A stretch of DNA of 64,000 bases from an uncultured Veillonellaceae bacterium (GTDB taxonomy: Bacteria; Bacillota; Negativicutes; Selenomonadales; Selenomonadaceae): NCBI GenBank assembly GCA_902801565.1, contig CADCIX010000013.1, positions 1-64,000 of the forward strand, read 5' to 3'. Positions 40,546 through 48,720 of this stretch are shown here, one piece after another; the stretch's first letter is position 1; every line of letters starts with the position of its first letter. Position numbers and translations under genes: made by a program. The notes under the pieces are model-generated. The model was not told where the DNA came from, searched no databases, and saw only the letters and a list, made by a program, of their open reading frames with translations.

Positions 40546-41040
40546 ATGCGTGGATCGCGAAGGTCGGGCGGGTCGGCCAAAACAAATATGGCAAAACGTC
40601 CCCAGATCAAGAGCTGTCCTATCTGCGGACGTCCTTATGTGGAAATGGGACGGAAGATGTGCCGGGAATGCTATGAAAAAGAAGAAAAGATGGAACTTGA
40701 GGTCATCCATTATGTCCGGGAGCACCCCAAGGCGACAGGCGAGGAAGTCATGGAAGCCACAGGAGTGCCAGCCTCCGTTATCCGCAGGATGATACGGGAA
40801 GGCCGCTTCGTGGACGAGAACTTCAAGATCGATTATCCCTGCGCCCGTTGCGGCAGATCGATCATCACGGGGAAACTCTGCCAGGATTGCCTGGCGAAGC
40901 TCCACAACAGGATCCAGAAGGCAACGAAAGAACTCCAGATCAAGCAGGCAAAGGAGGAAACCCGGATCAAGGGGATGTTTACCGCATCAGAGGACGGGGA
41001 AACACATGTGAAAAAAGGGAAAAAGACTGGCCAGAAATAA
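40546..41040 (+). CDS. YvyF-like flagellar operon protein (TIGR03826 type)
   Basis: A 164-residue cytoplasmic protein. Two Cys4 zinc ribbons flank a helix-turn-helix: CPICGRPYVEMGRKMCREC (about 24-42) and CARCGRSIITGKLCQDC (about 99-115). Between them, KATGEEVMEATGVPASVIRR is HTH-like. The C-terminus is highly basic. This matches the YvyF/TIGR03826 proteins encoded with flagellar genes (near flgM) in Bacillus; function is poorly known. ATG 40546 follows GAAGGCGGTGA. The mreB-flg operon begins about 220 bases downstream after a terminator. The upstream SigH-like promoter is notable. Confidence 0.82.
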   Translation: MRGSRRSGGSAKTNMAKRPQIKSCPICGRPYVEMGRKMCRECYEKEEKMELEVIHYVREHPKATGEEVMEATGVPASVIRRMIREGRFVDENFKIDYPCARCGRSIITGKLCQDCLAKLHNRIQKATKELQIKQAKEETRIKGMFTASEDGETHVKKGKKTGQK

Positions 41041-41055
41041 GTTCCGTGAATCAAC

Positions 41056-41091
41056 AAGGCGGGGTTCCTGCACAGGGAATCCTGCCTTTAT
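41056..41091 (+). terminator. Terminator after the YvyF-like gene
   Basis: A 13-bp stem, AAGGCGGGGTTCC (41056-41068) with GGAATCCTGCCTT (41076-41088), including two or three G-T pairs, followed by TATT. Confidence 0.7.
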
Positions 41092-41182
41092 TGGACGACG
41101 CCCTTTTCAAGGCGATTTGTTGTCCATGAACCACTTCAAATATTTATAGAGGCTTCCATTCATTTTGCAAAAAATTGTTGTA

Positions 41183-41211
41183 TTGTCAAATGGGAAAGAG
41201 TATTGTATATT
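41183..41211 (+). promoter_or_regulatory. Probable SigA promoter of the mreB-flg operon
   Basis: TTGTCA (41183-41188), 17-base spacer, TATATT (41206-41211), 51 bases before the ATG. Confidence 0.5.
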
Positions 41212-41262
41212 TGTATGGATTCAGGATTGCAATAGGGTGTTTTGGAAGGAGCTTTTTATTCT

Positions 41263-42285
41263 ATGTTTGGAATGACAATGGATATAGGAATAGATTTGGG
41301 CACGGCAAATGTGCTCGTTTATGTGAAGGGAAAAGGGATCGTCCTTCGGGAGCCGTCGGTGGTTGCCGTGGACAAGGACACAAACCGGGTGCTGGCCATT
41401 GGTGAGGAGGCCCGTCGCATGATCGGGCGTACTCCCGGAAATATTGTGGCAATCCGCCCCTTGCGGGAAGGGGTCATTGCCGACTATGACATCACGGAGC
41501 GCATGTTGCGCCATTTCATTGAGAAGGTCGTTGGCAGGAGTTTCGTTTTCCGCCCCCGCATCATGATTTGCATTCCCTCCGGCGTCACCATGGTGGAACA
41601 GCGCGCAGTGCAGGAAGCGGCGGAACAGGCGGGAGCACGTCATACACAGCTCATCGAGGAGCCCTTGGCCGCAGCGCTCGGAGCCGGCCTTGATATCTCG
41701 GAGCCCTGCGGGTCCATGGTGGTGGATATCGGCGGTGGCACGACGGATATTGCCGTCATCAGCCTTGGGGGCATCGTCACAAGTGACAGTCTGCGCATTG
41801 CCGGCGATAAATTCGATTCGGATATCATCGACTATGTGAAAAAGGAATTCAATATGATGATCGGCGAGCGCACCTCAGAGGACGTAAAGGTGAATGTGGG
41901 AGCCGCCTTTGCATCGGCGCGCAATGAGACCATGGACATCCGGGGCAGGGACCTGCTCTCGGGTCTGCCGAAGAACATCTCCATCACCACGGCCCAGGCA
42001 GCGGCAGCAATGGAGCAGTCCGTGACCAGCATCGTGGAACATGTGAAAAAGGTGCTGGAAGACACTCCCCCGGAGCTTGCCGCAGATATCATGGACCGTG
42101 GAATCATCCTCACCGGCGGCGGCGCCATGCTTTACGGCCTGGATGAGCTCATCCGCCGCGAAACGGAAATTCCCACAGCCCTTGCAGACGATGCTCTTTC
42201 CTGCGTTGCCCTGGGATGCGGCAAGGCATTGGATGCCTTCGCGAAATTCGATGGAAAGGCAACCAATACGAAATTCAAAGAGTGA
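41263..42285 (+). CDS. mreB: MreB/Mbl-type actin-like cell-shape protein
   Basis: A 340-residue MreB-family protein. Phosphate-binding loop GIDLGTANVLVYVKGKGIV is near 8-26, IPSGVTMVEQRAVQEAAEQA near 112, VDIGGGTTDIAVISLGGIV near 159 and LTGGGAMLYGLDELI near 287. It polymerises under the membrane and guides wall synthesis. Its place directly before flgF and flgG matches mbl-flhO-flhP in Bacillus, so it is probably the Mbl-type paralogue; mreC and mreD are absent. ATG 41263 follows GGAAGGA. Repeat C copy 2 separates it from flgF. Confidence 0.93.
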   Translation: MFGMTMDIGIDLGTANVLVYVKGKGIVLREPSVVAVDKDTNRVLAIGEEARRMIGRTPGNIVAIRPLREGVIADYDITERMLRHFIEKVVGRSFVFRPRIMICIPSGVTMVEQRAVQEAAEQAGARHTQLIEEPLAAALGAGLDISEPCGSMVVDIGGGTTDIAVISLGGIVTSDSLRIAGDKFDSDIIDYVKKEFNMMIGERTSEDVKVNVGAAFASARNETMDIRGRDLLSGLPKNISITTAQAAAAMEQSVTSIVEHVKKVLEDTPPELAADIMDRGIILTGGGAMLYGLDELIRRETEIPTALADDALSCVALGCGKALDAFAKFDGKATNTKFKE

Positions 42286-42338
42286 GGAAGGTATTTCCTT
42301 TTTTGTGGCGAATAAGTACATGAACTATGAATCGTGAA

Positions 42339-42435
42339 TTTACTATGAAATCTTAGCGAGTCAAGCCCGAAGGGCGCAGAATCGGTTGGATTTCGTGTAA
42401 GGGCGTAGTGCGAAACACTGTTTCGCACGGAGTTT
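42339..42435 (+). repeat. Mosaic repeat family C, copy 2
   Basis: A 97-bp element about 96% identical, in inverted orientation, to 33881-33977. The hairpin GTGCGAAAC-ACT-GTTTCGCAC is at its end. It fills most of the mreB-flgF gap and ends 13 bases before the flgF start. Confidence 0.92.
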
Positions 42436-42448
42436 GAGGTGAAAGGAT

Positions 42449-43273
42449 ATGTGGCGTGGGCTCTATGCAGCGGCTTCGGGCATGATTACGGAAACGAAGC
42501 GCACAGATACGATTGCAAATAACCTGGCGAATGCGGACACGAACGGTTTCAAGAAGGATGTGGCGGTGAGCAAGGAATTCGAACCGATGTTCATCCGACG
42601 CATCAACGACTACGATCCCAGGACGAAAGTGACTTCTTTCAAGGGATTTTCCTTGAATGGACGGCCCCCGCGTGTCGGTACCCTGGGGGTGGGAGCCAGC
42701 ATTGCGGAGATTGCGACAGACCGTGAGCAGGGAGCGATGAAGACCACAGGGAATCCCCTGGATGTGGCGATTGCAGGGGACGGTTTCTTTGCCGTGCAAA
42801 CAGACCAGGGGGTGCGTTACACCCGTGACGGGGCTTTCGTCCGTTCCTCTACCGGCCAGCTCCAGAACATGAAGGGGCAGCCTGTGTTGAATGCACAAGG
42901 ACGCCCCATCACGATTCCGGGGGATGCCTCGCATATCATCATAGGAGCACGGGGAGAGATTGCCGTGGGCAATCCCCAGAATGATATGACATACCAGCGG
43001 GTGGACCAGCTCATGTTCGTCTCCTTTGGGCCTGACCGACGTGCGATCCTCAAGCAGGGCGACAATCTCTGGAATCCACGGGAAGGCGCAGTTCCCGAGC
43101 CGGCTGAGGGGGAAATCCAGCAAGGCTGCCTGGAGGCATCGAATGCGAATGTCGTCATGGATATGGTGGAACTCATCAACAATCAGCGCATTTACGAGGC
43201 TGGGGCCAAGGCCGTGACGACGCAGGACACCATGCTGGAAAAGGCCGTGACCGAAGTTGGGCGCGTGACCTGA
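42449..43273 (+). CDS. flgF: Flagellar hook-basal body protein (FlgF/FlhO-like)
   Basis: A 274-residue rod protein. The N-terminal flagellar rod motif is MWRGLYAAASGMITETKRTD with IANNLANADTNGFKKDV. The middle has TTGNPLDVAIAGDGFFAVQT, and the C-terminal helix includes LEASNANVVMDMVELINNQR and IYEAGAKAVTTQD. It is a proximal rod subunit. It is slightly longer than FlgF of enteric bacteria and lies at the FlhO position of the Bacillus mbl-flhO-flhP cluster. Start at 42449 follows GAGGTGAAAGG. Confidence 0.9.
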   Translation: MWRGLYAAASGMITETKRTDTIANNLANADTNGFKKDVAVSKEFEPMFIRRINDYDPRTKVTSFKGFSLNGRPPRVGTLGVGASIAEIATDREQGAMKTTGNPLDVAIAGDGFFAVQTDQGVRYTRDGAFVRSSTGQLQNMKGQPVLNAQGRPITIPGDASHIIIGARGEIAVGNPQNDMTYQRVDQLMFVSFGPDRRAILKQGDNLWNPREGAVPEPAEGEIQQGCLEASNANVVMDMVELINNQRIYEAGAKAVTTQDTMLEKAVTEVGRVT

Positions 43274-43381
43274 TAGGAAAATAGATTTTAATTTTTTAGA
43301 GAAGTGCTTAAGTTTTTTTCCGGTTTCTTCGATATACAGAACAGGGAGATTCTACATTATCTTGTTTGGAGGAACTGCTTT

Positions 43382-44173
43382 ATGATGAGATCGTTGTGGT
43401 CATCGGCCTCAGGCATGATCGGCCAGCAGAAGCATATGGACGTTCTGTCCCACAATATAGCCAATGTCAATACCTATGGCGGCAAGAAGGTCCGGACAGA
43501 GTTCCAGGACCTGATTTACCAGAATCTTCGCGATGCCGGTGCGGACAGCGGTGCGGATTCCCAGTATCCCACGGGGCTGGCCATCGGACTTGGCACGAGA
43601 GTGGCGGCAACCCAGCGTGTGTTCGTGCAGGGAGCGCTTCAGACCACGGACAATCCGACGGACATCGGAATCCAGGGCGAGGGCTTCTTCCGCATCGAAC
43701 TGCCGGACGGCACCATTGGCTATACCCGAGATGGCACGTTCAAGCTAGATGCCAATCGCCGCATGGTAACGACGGACGGCTATCCCTTGGCAGATGGCAT
43801 CACCATTGATGAGACGGCGCCCAGTGACAGCATTGTCATTGCAGGGGACGGGCAGGTTTCCTGTACGCCTGCGGGCGGTGAGCAGCAGGCGGTGGGACAG
43901 ATTACCCTGGCACGGTTTGTAAATCCGGCAGGCCTCACGGCCATTGGCAAGAACCTCTTCATCGTCTCGGCAGCCTCCGGCGATCCCATTGAGGGGAATC
44001 CCGGTGAGGACGGCGCAGGAACCTTGACCCAGGGGACACTGGAGATGTCCACGGTGCAGATCGTTGAGGAGATGGTGGAGATGATCATCGCCCAGCGCGC
44101 CTACGAGTCCAATTCCAAGGCGGTCATTACCTCGGATTCCATGCTGGAAGTTGCTAATGGATTGAAGCGTTGA
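43382..44173 (+). CDS. flgG: Flagellar distal rod protein FlgG
   Basis: A 263-residue distal rod protein. N-terminus MMRSLWSSASGMIGQQKHMD, then LSHNIANVNTYGGKKVRTEF; middle TTDNPTDIGIQGEGFFRIEL; C-terminus LEMSTVQIVEEMVEMIIAQR and AYESNSKAVITSD. ATG 43382 has GGAGGA upstream. It ends in TGATG overlapping flgA. The 108-base gap before it holds TAAG-N15-TTCGATAT (43309-43335), a weak match to a SigD (FliA) promoter. Confidence 0.94.
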   Translation: MMRSLWSSASGMIGQQKHMDVLSHNIANVNTYGGKKVRTEFQDLIYQNLRDAGADSGADSQYPTGLAIGLGTRVAATQRVFVQGALQTTDNPTDIGIQGEGFFRIELPDGTIGYTRDGTFKLDANRRMVTTDGYPLADGITIDETAPSDSIVIAGDGQVSCTPAGGEQQAVGQITLARFVNPAGLTAIGKNLFIVSAASGDPIEGNPGEDGAGTLTQGTLEMSTVQIVEEMVEMIIAQRAYESNSKAVITSDSMLEVANGLKR

Positions 44174-44928
44174 TGAAATTGAAGATTCTTTTTGCGGCCA
44201 TTCTTTGCTTGTTCTGGAGTGGCTTTTTTTTCCTGCCTGTGGCATCCTGCGCTTACGGGCCTGGCTTGCAGATGGAGCGGTACCCCCAGGTGATCCCGTC
44301 GGAGCAGTTCCCTGTCCTCGCTGCCGAAAAGCTGGAGGCAGTGCTAGAGGAACAGGGGGAGACGCGGCGGCATGAGCTCAAGCTCCTGCGGGGCCCACAG
44401 ACGATGCACTGCCCACCGGGGGAGATTATCTGCGAGGCGACACTTCCCAAACAGATTCGCTACAATACGACAATTCCTGTTTACCTGTCCGTCTATATCG
44501 ATGGAAAATTTTATCGGCGGGCGACCTGCTACTACCGCGTCGTGGTCTATGACAGGGTGCTGGTGGCGGCGCGGGACCTGCCCCTGGAGCACAAGATCCA
44601 GCCGACAGATGTGCGGTTGGAGGAGCGGGAGATCGAGAGCCGGGCGGACGAATACCTTACAGATCCTGCGGACGTATCGGGCAGGGTTCCCGCCCGTGTC
44701 ATCAAGGAAGGCACGGCCATAACGGACCGAATGCTGCAAAGTCCCATCGTCATGGATGCAGGCGCTGCCATTACTCTCATGGCAACACATAACGGCATTC
44801 AGGTGAAGGCCGAGGGGGTCGCCATGGAGCGTGGCCGCATCGGAAAGATCATTCGCGTGCGGAACGCAAAATCCCGCAAGGTCCTCAGAGGACGCGTTCT
44901 GGATGCAAATACCGTGGAAATTATTTGA
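44173..44928 (+). CDS. flgA: Flagellar P-ring chaperone FlgA
   Basis: A 251-residue periplasmic protein with a signal peptide (about 1-27). The C-terminal SAF-like FlgA domain is visible in VLVAARDLPLEHKIQPTDVR, VPARVIKEGTAITDRML and the ending GKIIRVRNAKSRKVLRGRVL. FlgA helps FlgI assemble into the P-ring around the rod. It overlaps flgG by one base (TGATG) and precedes flgH by 10 bases, so translation is coupled along the operon. Confidence 0.92.
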   Translation: MKLKILFAAILCLFWSGFFFLPVASCAYGPGLQMERYPQVIPSEQFPVLAAEKLEAVLEEQGETRRHELKLLRGPQTMHCPPGEIICEATLPKQIRYNTTIPVYLSVYIDGKFYRRATCYYRVVVYDRVLVAARDLPLEHKIQPTDVRLEEREIESRADEYLTDPADVSGRVPARVIKEGTAITDRMLQSPIVMDAGAAITLMATHNGIQVKAEGVAMERGRIGKIIRVRNAKSRKVLRGRVLDANTVEII

Positions 44929-44938
44929 GGTGAGTGGA

Positions 44939-45532
44939 ATGAAGAAAAAGATGAGCTGTATGCTTGCCATAGCACTGGCCTGTTCCATTGCGGCTGCCCC
45001 CGTGGCGGGCGCACAGTCCCTTTGGTCGGACGAGGGGGGCAATGACTGGGGTGTCTTCGGGGATCACAAGGCGCATAATGTGGGTGACATCCTGACCATC
45101 GTCATCAGCGAGCGGACCACGTTGCAGTCACAGAAAGCGACCTCCAACAGCAAGTCGGGCAGCCAGAGCCTGGAGGGGGGAGTCGGTGTCTTCGACTTCA
45201 TCCGGGCGGCATCCATCAGCGGATCGGATTCCTTCTCGGCAAAAGGCTCGGCCACGGACACGAACCGCGTGACGGGCAATATCACGGTCACCGTGGTGGA
45301 GAAGCAGCCCAACGGCAATCTTGTGGTGGAGGGCGTACAGTCCATCTGGCACAACAAGGATGAGAACAAGATCACGTTGCGGGGACTGGTACGGCCGGAT
45401 GATGTGACGGCGGCGAATACGGTTCCATCCACCAAGGTGGCCAATGCGGTGGTCAAGTTCGATGGAAAGGGCCCGCTCAATGCGAAGCAGCGGCAGGGCA
45501 TTCTGACGCAGATTTTCAATATCCTGTTCTGA
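44939..45532 (+). CDS. flgH: Flagellar L-ring protein FlgH
   Basis: A 197-residue L-ring protein. Family features are SLWSDEGGNDWGVFGDHKAHN, VGDILTIVISERTTLQSQKA, NLVVEGVQSIWHNKDENKIT and LRGLVRPDDVTAANTVPST. The leader (MKKKMSCMLAIALACSIAAA, then PVAGAQS) looks like an ordinary signal peptide cut after AGA. The Cys at residue 15 is in a poor lipobox context, so the usual lipid anchor of proteobacterial FlgH may be missing. Its presence shows an outer membrane. ATG 44939 follows GAGGTGAGTGGA. Confidence 0.93.
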   Translation: MKKKMSCMLAIALACSIAAAPVAGAQSLWSDEGGNDWGVFGDHKAHNVGDILTIVISERTTLQSQKATSNSKSGSQSLEGGVGVFDFIRAASISGSDSFSAKGSATDTNRVTGNITVTVVEKQPNGNLVVEGVQSIWHNKDENKITLRGLVRPDDVTAANTVPSTKVANAVVKFDGKGPLNAKQRQGILTQIFNILF

Positions 45533-45545
45533 TGAGGTGTTGGTT

Positions 45546-46658
45546 ATGAAAAAATTCATCGCCATGGCATTGGCGGCCTCGCTCCTTATGGGAACGAATA
45601 TGGCATCGGTGTCTGCGGACTCAGCGGTTACGCGCCTCAAGGATATCTCCAAGGTACAGGGCGTGCGCTCCAACCAGCTCATGGGCTACAGTCTTGTGGT
45701 GGGGCTCAACGGTACAGGGGACTCCAACAAGTCGACAGAAACCATCCAGTCCGTGGTGAACATGCTCAGGAGCTATGGCGTGACCATCAGCGCTTCTTCC
45801 CTGAAGCCGAAAAACGTGGCTGCGGTCATGGTCACGGCAACTTTGCCTCCCTTTGTCCGGGAGGGAGATACCCTGGACGTGACGGTCTCTTCCATGGGAG
45901 ATGCCAAGAGCATCCAGGGAGGCACCCTTCTTCAGACTCCCCTCCGGGCGGGCAATGGGAATGTCTATGCCGTGGCTCAGGGGGCGGTTTCCACGGGCGG
46001 CTTCATGGCGGGGAATGGCGGCTCCGGCGTGCAGAAGAATTTCCCCACCGTGGGGATCACGCCGAACGGTGCCATCGTGGAACGCACGGTAGAGGATGAC
46101 CTCGGTGCCAACGGGAACATCAGCCTTTCCCTTGCCAAAGCGGATTTCACGACAGCGGCACGAGTTGCGGCAGCAGTGAACTCCCAGTACGGGAACATTG
46201 CCCGCGCAGCGAACCCGGGACGCGTGGACATCAAGATTCCCTCCTATTATCGGGGGAATGTGGTGGGCTTCGTGGCCAGCATCGAAGAACTTCCCATCAT
46301 GCCGGACAACGTTGCAAAGGTGGTTCTCAATGAACGCACCGGAACCATTGTCATGGGCGGCAATGTGGCCGTCGATGAATGCGCCATCACCCAGGGCGGC
46401 ATCACCATTCATGTGGAAGGCTCCACGGATGCATCCCAGCCCCTTCCCTATTCCTACGGCACCACGGTGGTGACCAAGGAAACGGATGTGGAAGCGACGG
46501 AGGACAAGGCGAAAACCATTGTCCTGCAGGCAACGGCAAATATCAGCGACATTGTCGGTGCATTGAACTCCGTTGGCGCGACGCCGAGAGATATCATCTC
46601 CATTATCCAGTCAATGAAGGCGGCAGGAGCAATCCATGCGGATGTGGAAATCATTTAA
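45546..46658 (+). CDS. flgI: Flagellar P-ring protein FlgI
   Basis: A 370-residue periplasmic P-ring protein with a signal peptide to about residue 24. Family motifs are LKDISKVQGVRSNQLMGYSL, VVGLNGTGDSNKSTET, GGTLLQTPLRAGNGNVYAVA and LNERTGTIVMGGNVAVDECA. The end DIVGALNSVGATPRDIISII is typical. It forms the ring in the peptidoglycan layer that the rod passes through. ATG 45546 follows GAGGTGTT. It is followed by flgJ with 14 bases between. Confidence 0.95.
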   Translation: MKKFIAMALAASLLMGTNMASVSADSAVTRLKDISKVQGVRSNQLMGYSLVVGLNGTGDSNKSTETIQSVVNMLRSYGVTISASSLKPKNVAAVMVTATLPPFVREGDTLDVTVSSMGDAKSIQGGTLLQTPLRAGNGNVYAVAQGAVSTGGFMAGNGGSGVQKNFPTVGITPNGAIVERTVEDDLGANGNISLSLAKADFTTAARVAAAVNSQYGNIARAANPGRVDIKIPSYYRGNVVGFVASIEELPIMPDNVAKVVLNERTGTIVMGGNVAVDECAITQGGITIHVEGSTDASQPLPYSYGTTVVTKETDVEATEDKAKTIVLQATANISDIVGALNSVGATPRDIISIIQSMKAAGAIHADVEII

Positions 46659-46672
46659 AGGATGTGGTTCAA

Positions 46673-47110
46673 GTGCAGATAGATCCTCTGTCCAGTACAG
46701 GGCTGAAACCGAACAATACCTATGGTTCCGCGAACTATGCAGCAGGTGAGGCACAGTTCTCCCAACAGCTCAAGGAGGCGGAGCGCAAGGCCATGAAGGG
46801 CTATGGCGCGGGGCATGTGGTGAACAGCGAGGACATCAGTGCCAGGGACAAGGAACTCAAGGAGGCCTGCAAGGGCTTCGAGACCATGTTCCTTCAGATG
46901 ATGTACCGGGAAATGCGCAAGACGGTTCCGGAGGATCCCATGTTCGGCAAGTCCAATGCCATGGATATCTTCGAGGACATGCGCGACACGGAGCTCATGA
47001 AGGCGACAGCGGAAGCGGGTGGCATCGGCCTCGCCGATATCATCTACAAACAGCTTGCTCCCTCAGTTCTCAGGCAGGAGGCTTTGGAACACGAGCAGGG
47101 CATAAAATAA
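46673..47110 (+). CDS. flgJ: FlgJ-like rod-binding protein without muramidase domain
   Basis: A 145-residue protein matching only the N-terminal rod-binding half of FlgJ: LKEACKGFETMFLQMMYREM, RKTVPEDPMFGKSNAMDIFE and LMKATAEAGGIGLADIIYKQ. The C-terminal glucosaminidase domain of enteric FlgJ is absent, so another hydrolase must open the wall for the rod. The start is GTG 46673 with AAAGG 11 bases upstream; GTG 46664 is too close. It is the last gene before a strong terminator. Confidence 0.88.
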   Translation: MQIDPLSSTGLKPNNTYGSANYAAGEAQFSQQLKEAERKAMKGYGAGHVVNSEDISARDKELKEACKGFETMFLQMMYREMRKTVPEDPMFGKSNAMDIFEDMRDTELMKATAEAGGIGLADIIYKQLAPSVLRQEALEHEQGIK

Positions 47111-47115
47111 ATGTA

Positions 47116-47154
47116 AAATTGCAGGATGCCAGGGCATCCTGCAATTTCTTTTTT
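47116..47154 (+). terminator. Terminator of the mreB-flg operon
   Basis: AAATTGCAGGATGCC (47116-47130) pairs perfectly with GGCATCCTGCAATTT (47133-47147), followed by CTTTTTT. Confidence 0.92.
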
Positions 47155-47224
47155 GCGAGTTTTGTGCTATGATATGGTACAATATCATCTTTTTCTTTTG
47201 GAGTTTTTTGGAGGTTTTTGTTTC

Positions 47225-48709
47225 ATGAGGTTCTTTCCACGCAGGTCCGCTTGTTTGGCGGCAGTTTTCGGCATAGCATTTCAGGCAGTCGTATGGGCTG
47301 CCCCCGCATCTTCTCTTTCCGGTGTGCGCTTCCACAGCGGCAGCGAGCATGACCGTATCGTGTTTGACTGGAACGCGATGCCCGGCTATCAGGTGAATTC
47401 ATCGGACGATGGCAAGTGCATCACCCTGACCTTTCGGGGACTTCCCGGCAAAGGATGGAAAAAGCCGGAAATATCCGGTGCTCTGGTGAAGAAGATTTCC
47501 TATGAGGAAAAAAATGGACGTTTCCTGGTGAAGATTTTCCTGAACCGCCCCTTGAAATACAAGGTTGACAAGCTCCAGTCCCCCGCACGGGTATTTGTGG
47601 ATGTCCTTCCCGACAAGCAGGAGCCCGTAAAGCCACAGACATCCGACAAGCCGGGAACCACGGCCTTGCAGGGTTCAGGCGAGCCAAAGGGAACTGCCGG
47701 CCCCACGAGGGATTTCACGGAAATCCAATTGGCCCCCGGCCTCAAAAAGACCATCTATTCCAGATGGGACAGCGATGGACCGGTGAAGGCATTCTTCATT
47801 GAGGCGGACAAATCCCGTTATCGCATCAAGCCTGCCCTGGATGGCAACCAGGTAATCGGCAGGGAGAGCGTGAGCAGGATCTCTGATGAGCAGGATGCAG
47901 TGGCGGCGGTCAATGCCTCCTATTTCGCATGGAATGGGGATATCCTGGGAGACCTGAAGATCGACGGGACTGTCGTCGGCACGACCTATATGGAACGCAC
48001 TGCCATGGGAATCGAAGATGACGGCTCTGTGATCTTCGGCCGCCCGACTTACAGCGGCCTGGTGACCCTGGGCAATCGATCCTGGCCCGTGGGAGGCGTG
48101 AATGCGGAGCGCGGCGCAGACAGCCTTGTGCTCTACAATCACTGGTATGGGCCCTCGACGCGGACGAATGAATACGGCCTGGAGTTTGTTGTGAAAAACG
48201 GAAAGGTCACGGATATCCGGACCGGGAATACCCCCATACCGTCAAACGGTGTGGTCGTTTCCGTGCATGGGACGGCCATGGCTGCCTTTCAAGGGGTTCG
48301 CGTCGGTGATGCCGCAGATATCCAGGAGGATATGGGCAATGAGTGGAACCGGGTGAATCAGGTGATCGGTGCCGGTCCCCGCCTTCTGGCAAACGGGAAG
48401 ATCCAGGTGACCGCAGGCGAGGAGCAATTTCCCTCAGATATCCGCTACGGAAGGGCGCCGCGCAGTGCCTTTGGCGTGACGAAGGACGGCAATTATGTCC
48501 TCGCCGTGGTGGATGGCCGCCAGTCCCAAAGCCATGGATGCACTTTGACGGAATGGGCGGAGCTCCTGAAGCAGTACGGCTGCGTGAATGCCCTGAATTT
48601 CGATGGCGGCGGCTCCAGCGCCCTCGTCATTGGCGGCCAGCTCCAGAACTCGCCCTCGGATGGCGAGGAACGCAGCGTGGGCAGTGCCTTGGTCATCCTG
48701 GAGAAATGA
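47225..48709 (+). CDS. AMIN plus phosphodiester glycosidase (NAGPA-like) exported protein
   Basis: A 494-residue exported protein. A signal peptide (about 1-26) is followed by an AMIN-like domain (about 31-125: SSLSGVRFHSGSEHDRIVFD, FLNRPLKYKVDKLQSPARVF), which targets cell-envelope polymers. A Pro/Thr linker leads to a NAGPA-type domain (about 185-494) with AVNASYFAWNGDILGDLKID, RTAMGIEDDGSVIFGRP, VVDGRQSQSHGCTLTEWAEL and NALNFDGGGSSALVI. That family splits GlcNAc-1-phosphodiester or acts on wall glycopolymers. ATG 47225 has TTTGGAGG upstream. Substrate unknown. Confidence 0.88.
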   Translation: MRFFPRRSACLAAVFGIAFQAVVWAAPASSLSGVRFHSGSEHDRIVFDWNAMPGYQVNSSDDGKCITLTFRGLPGKGWKKPEISGALVKKISYEEKNGRFLVKIFLNRPLKYKVDKLQSPARVFVDVLPDKQEPVKPQTSDKPGTTALQGSGEPKGTAGPTRDFTEIQLAPGLKKTIYSRWDSDGPVKAFFIEADKSRYRIKPALDGNQVIGRESVSRISDEQDAVAAVNASYFAWNGDILGDLKIDGTVVGTTYMERTAMGIEDDGSVIFGRPTYSGLVTLGNRSWPVGGVNAERGADSLVLYNHWYGPSTRTNEYGLEFVVKNGKVTDIRTGNTPIPSNGVVVSVHGTAMAAFQGVRVGDAADIQEDMGNEWNRVNQVIGAGPRLLANGKIQVTAGEEQFPSDIRYGRAPRSAFGVTKDGNYVLAVVDGRQSQSHGCTLTEWAELLKQYGCVNALNFDGGGSSALVIGGQLQNSPSDGEERSVGSALVILEK

Positions 48710-48720
48710 TGAACCGTTCC

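Noticed and set aside
43309-43335. A SigD (FliA) flagellar promoter before flgG.
   Set aside because: TAAG-N15-TTCGATAT is only a partial match and lies inside a likely operon; noted in the flgG entry but not listed as a feature.
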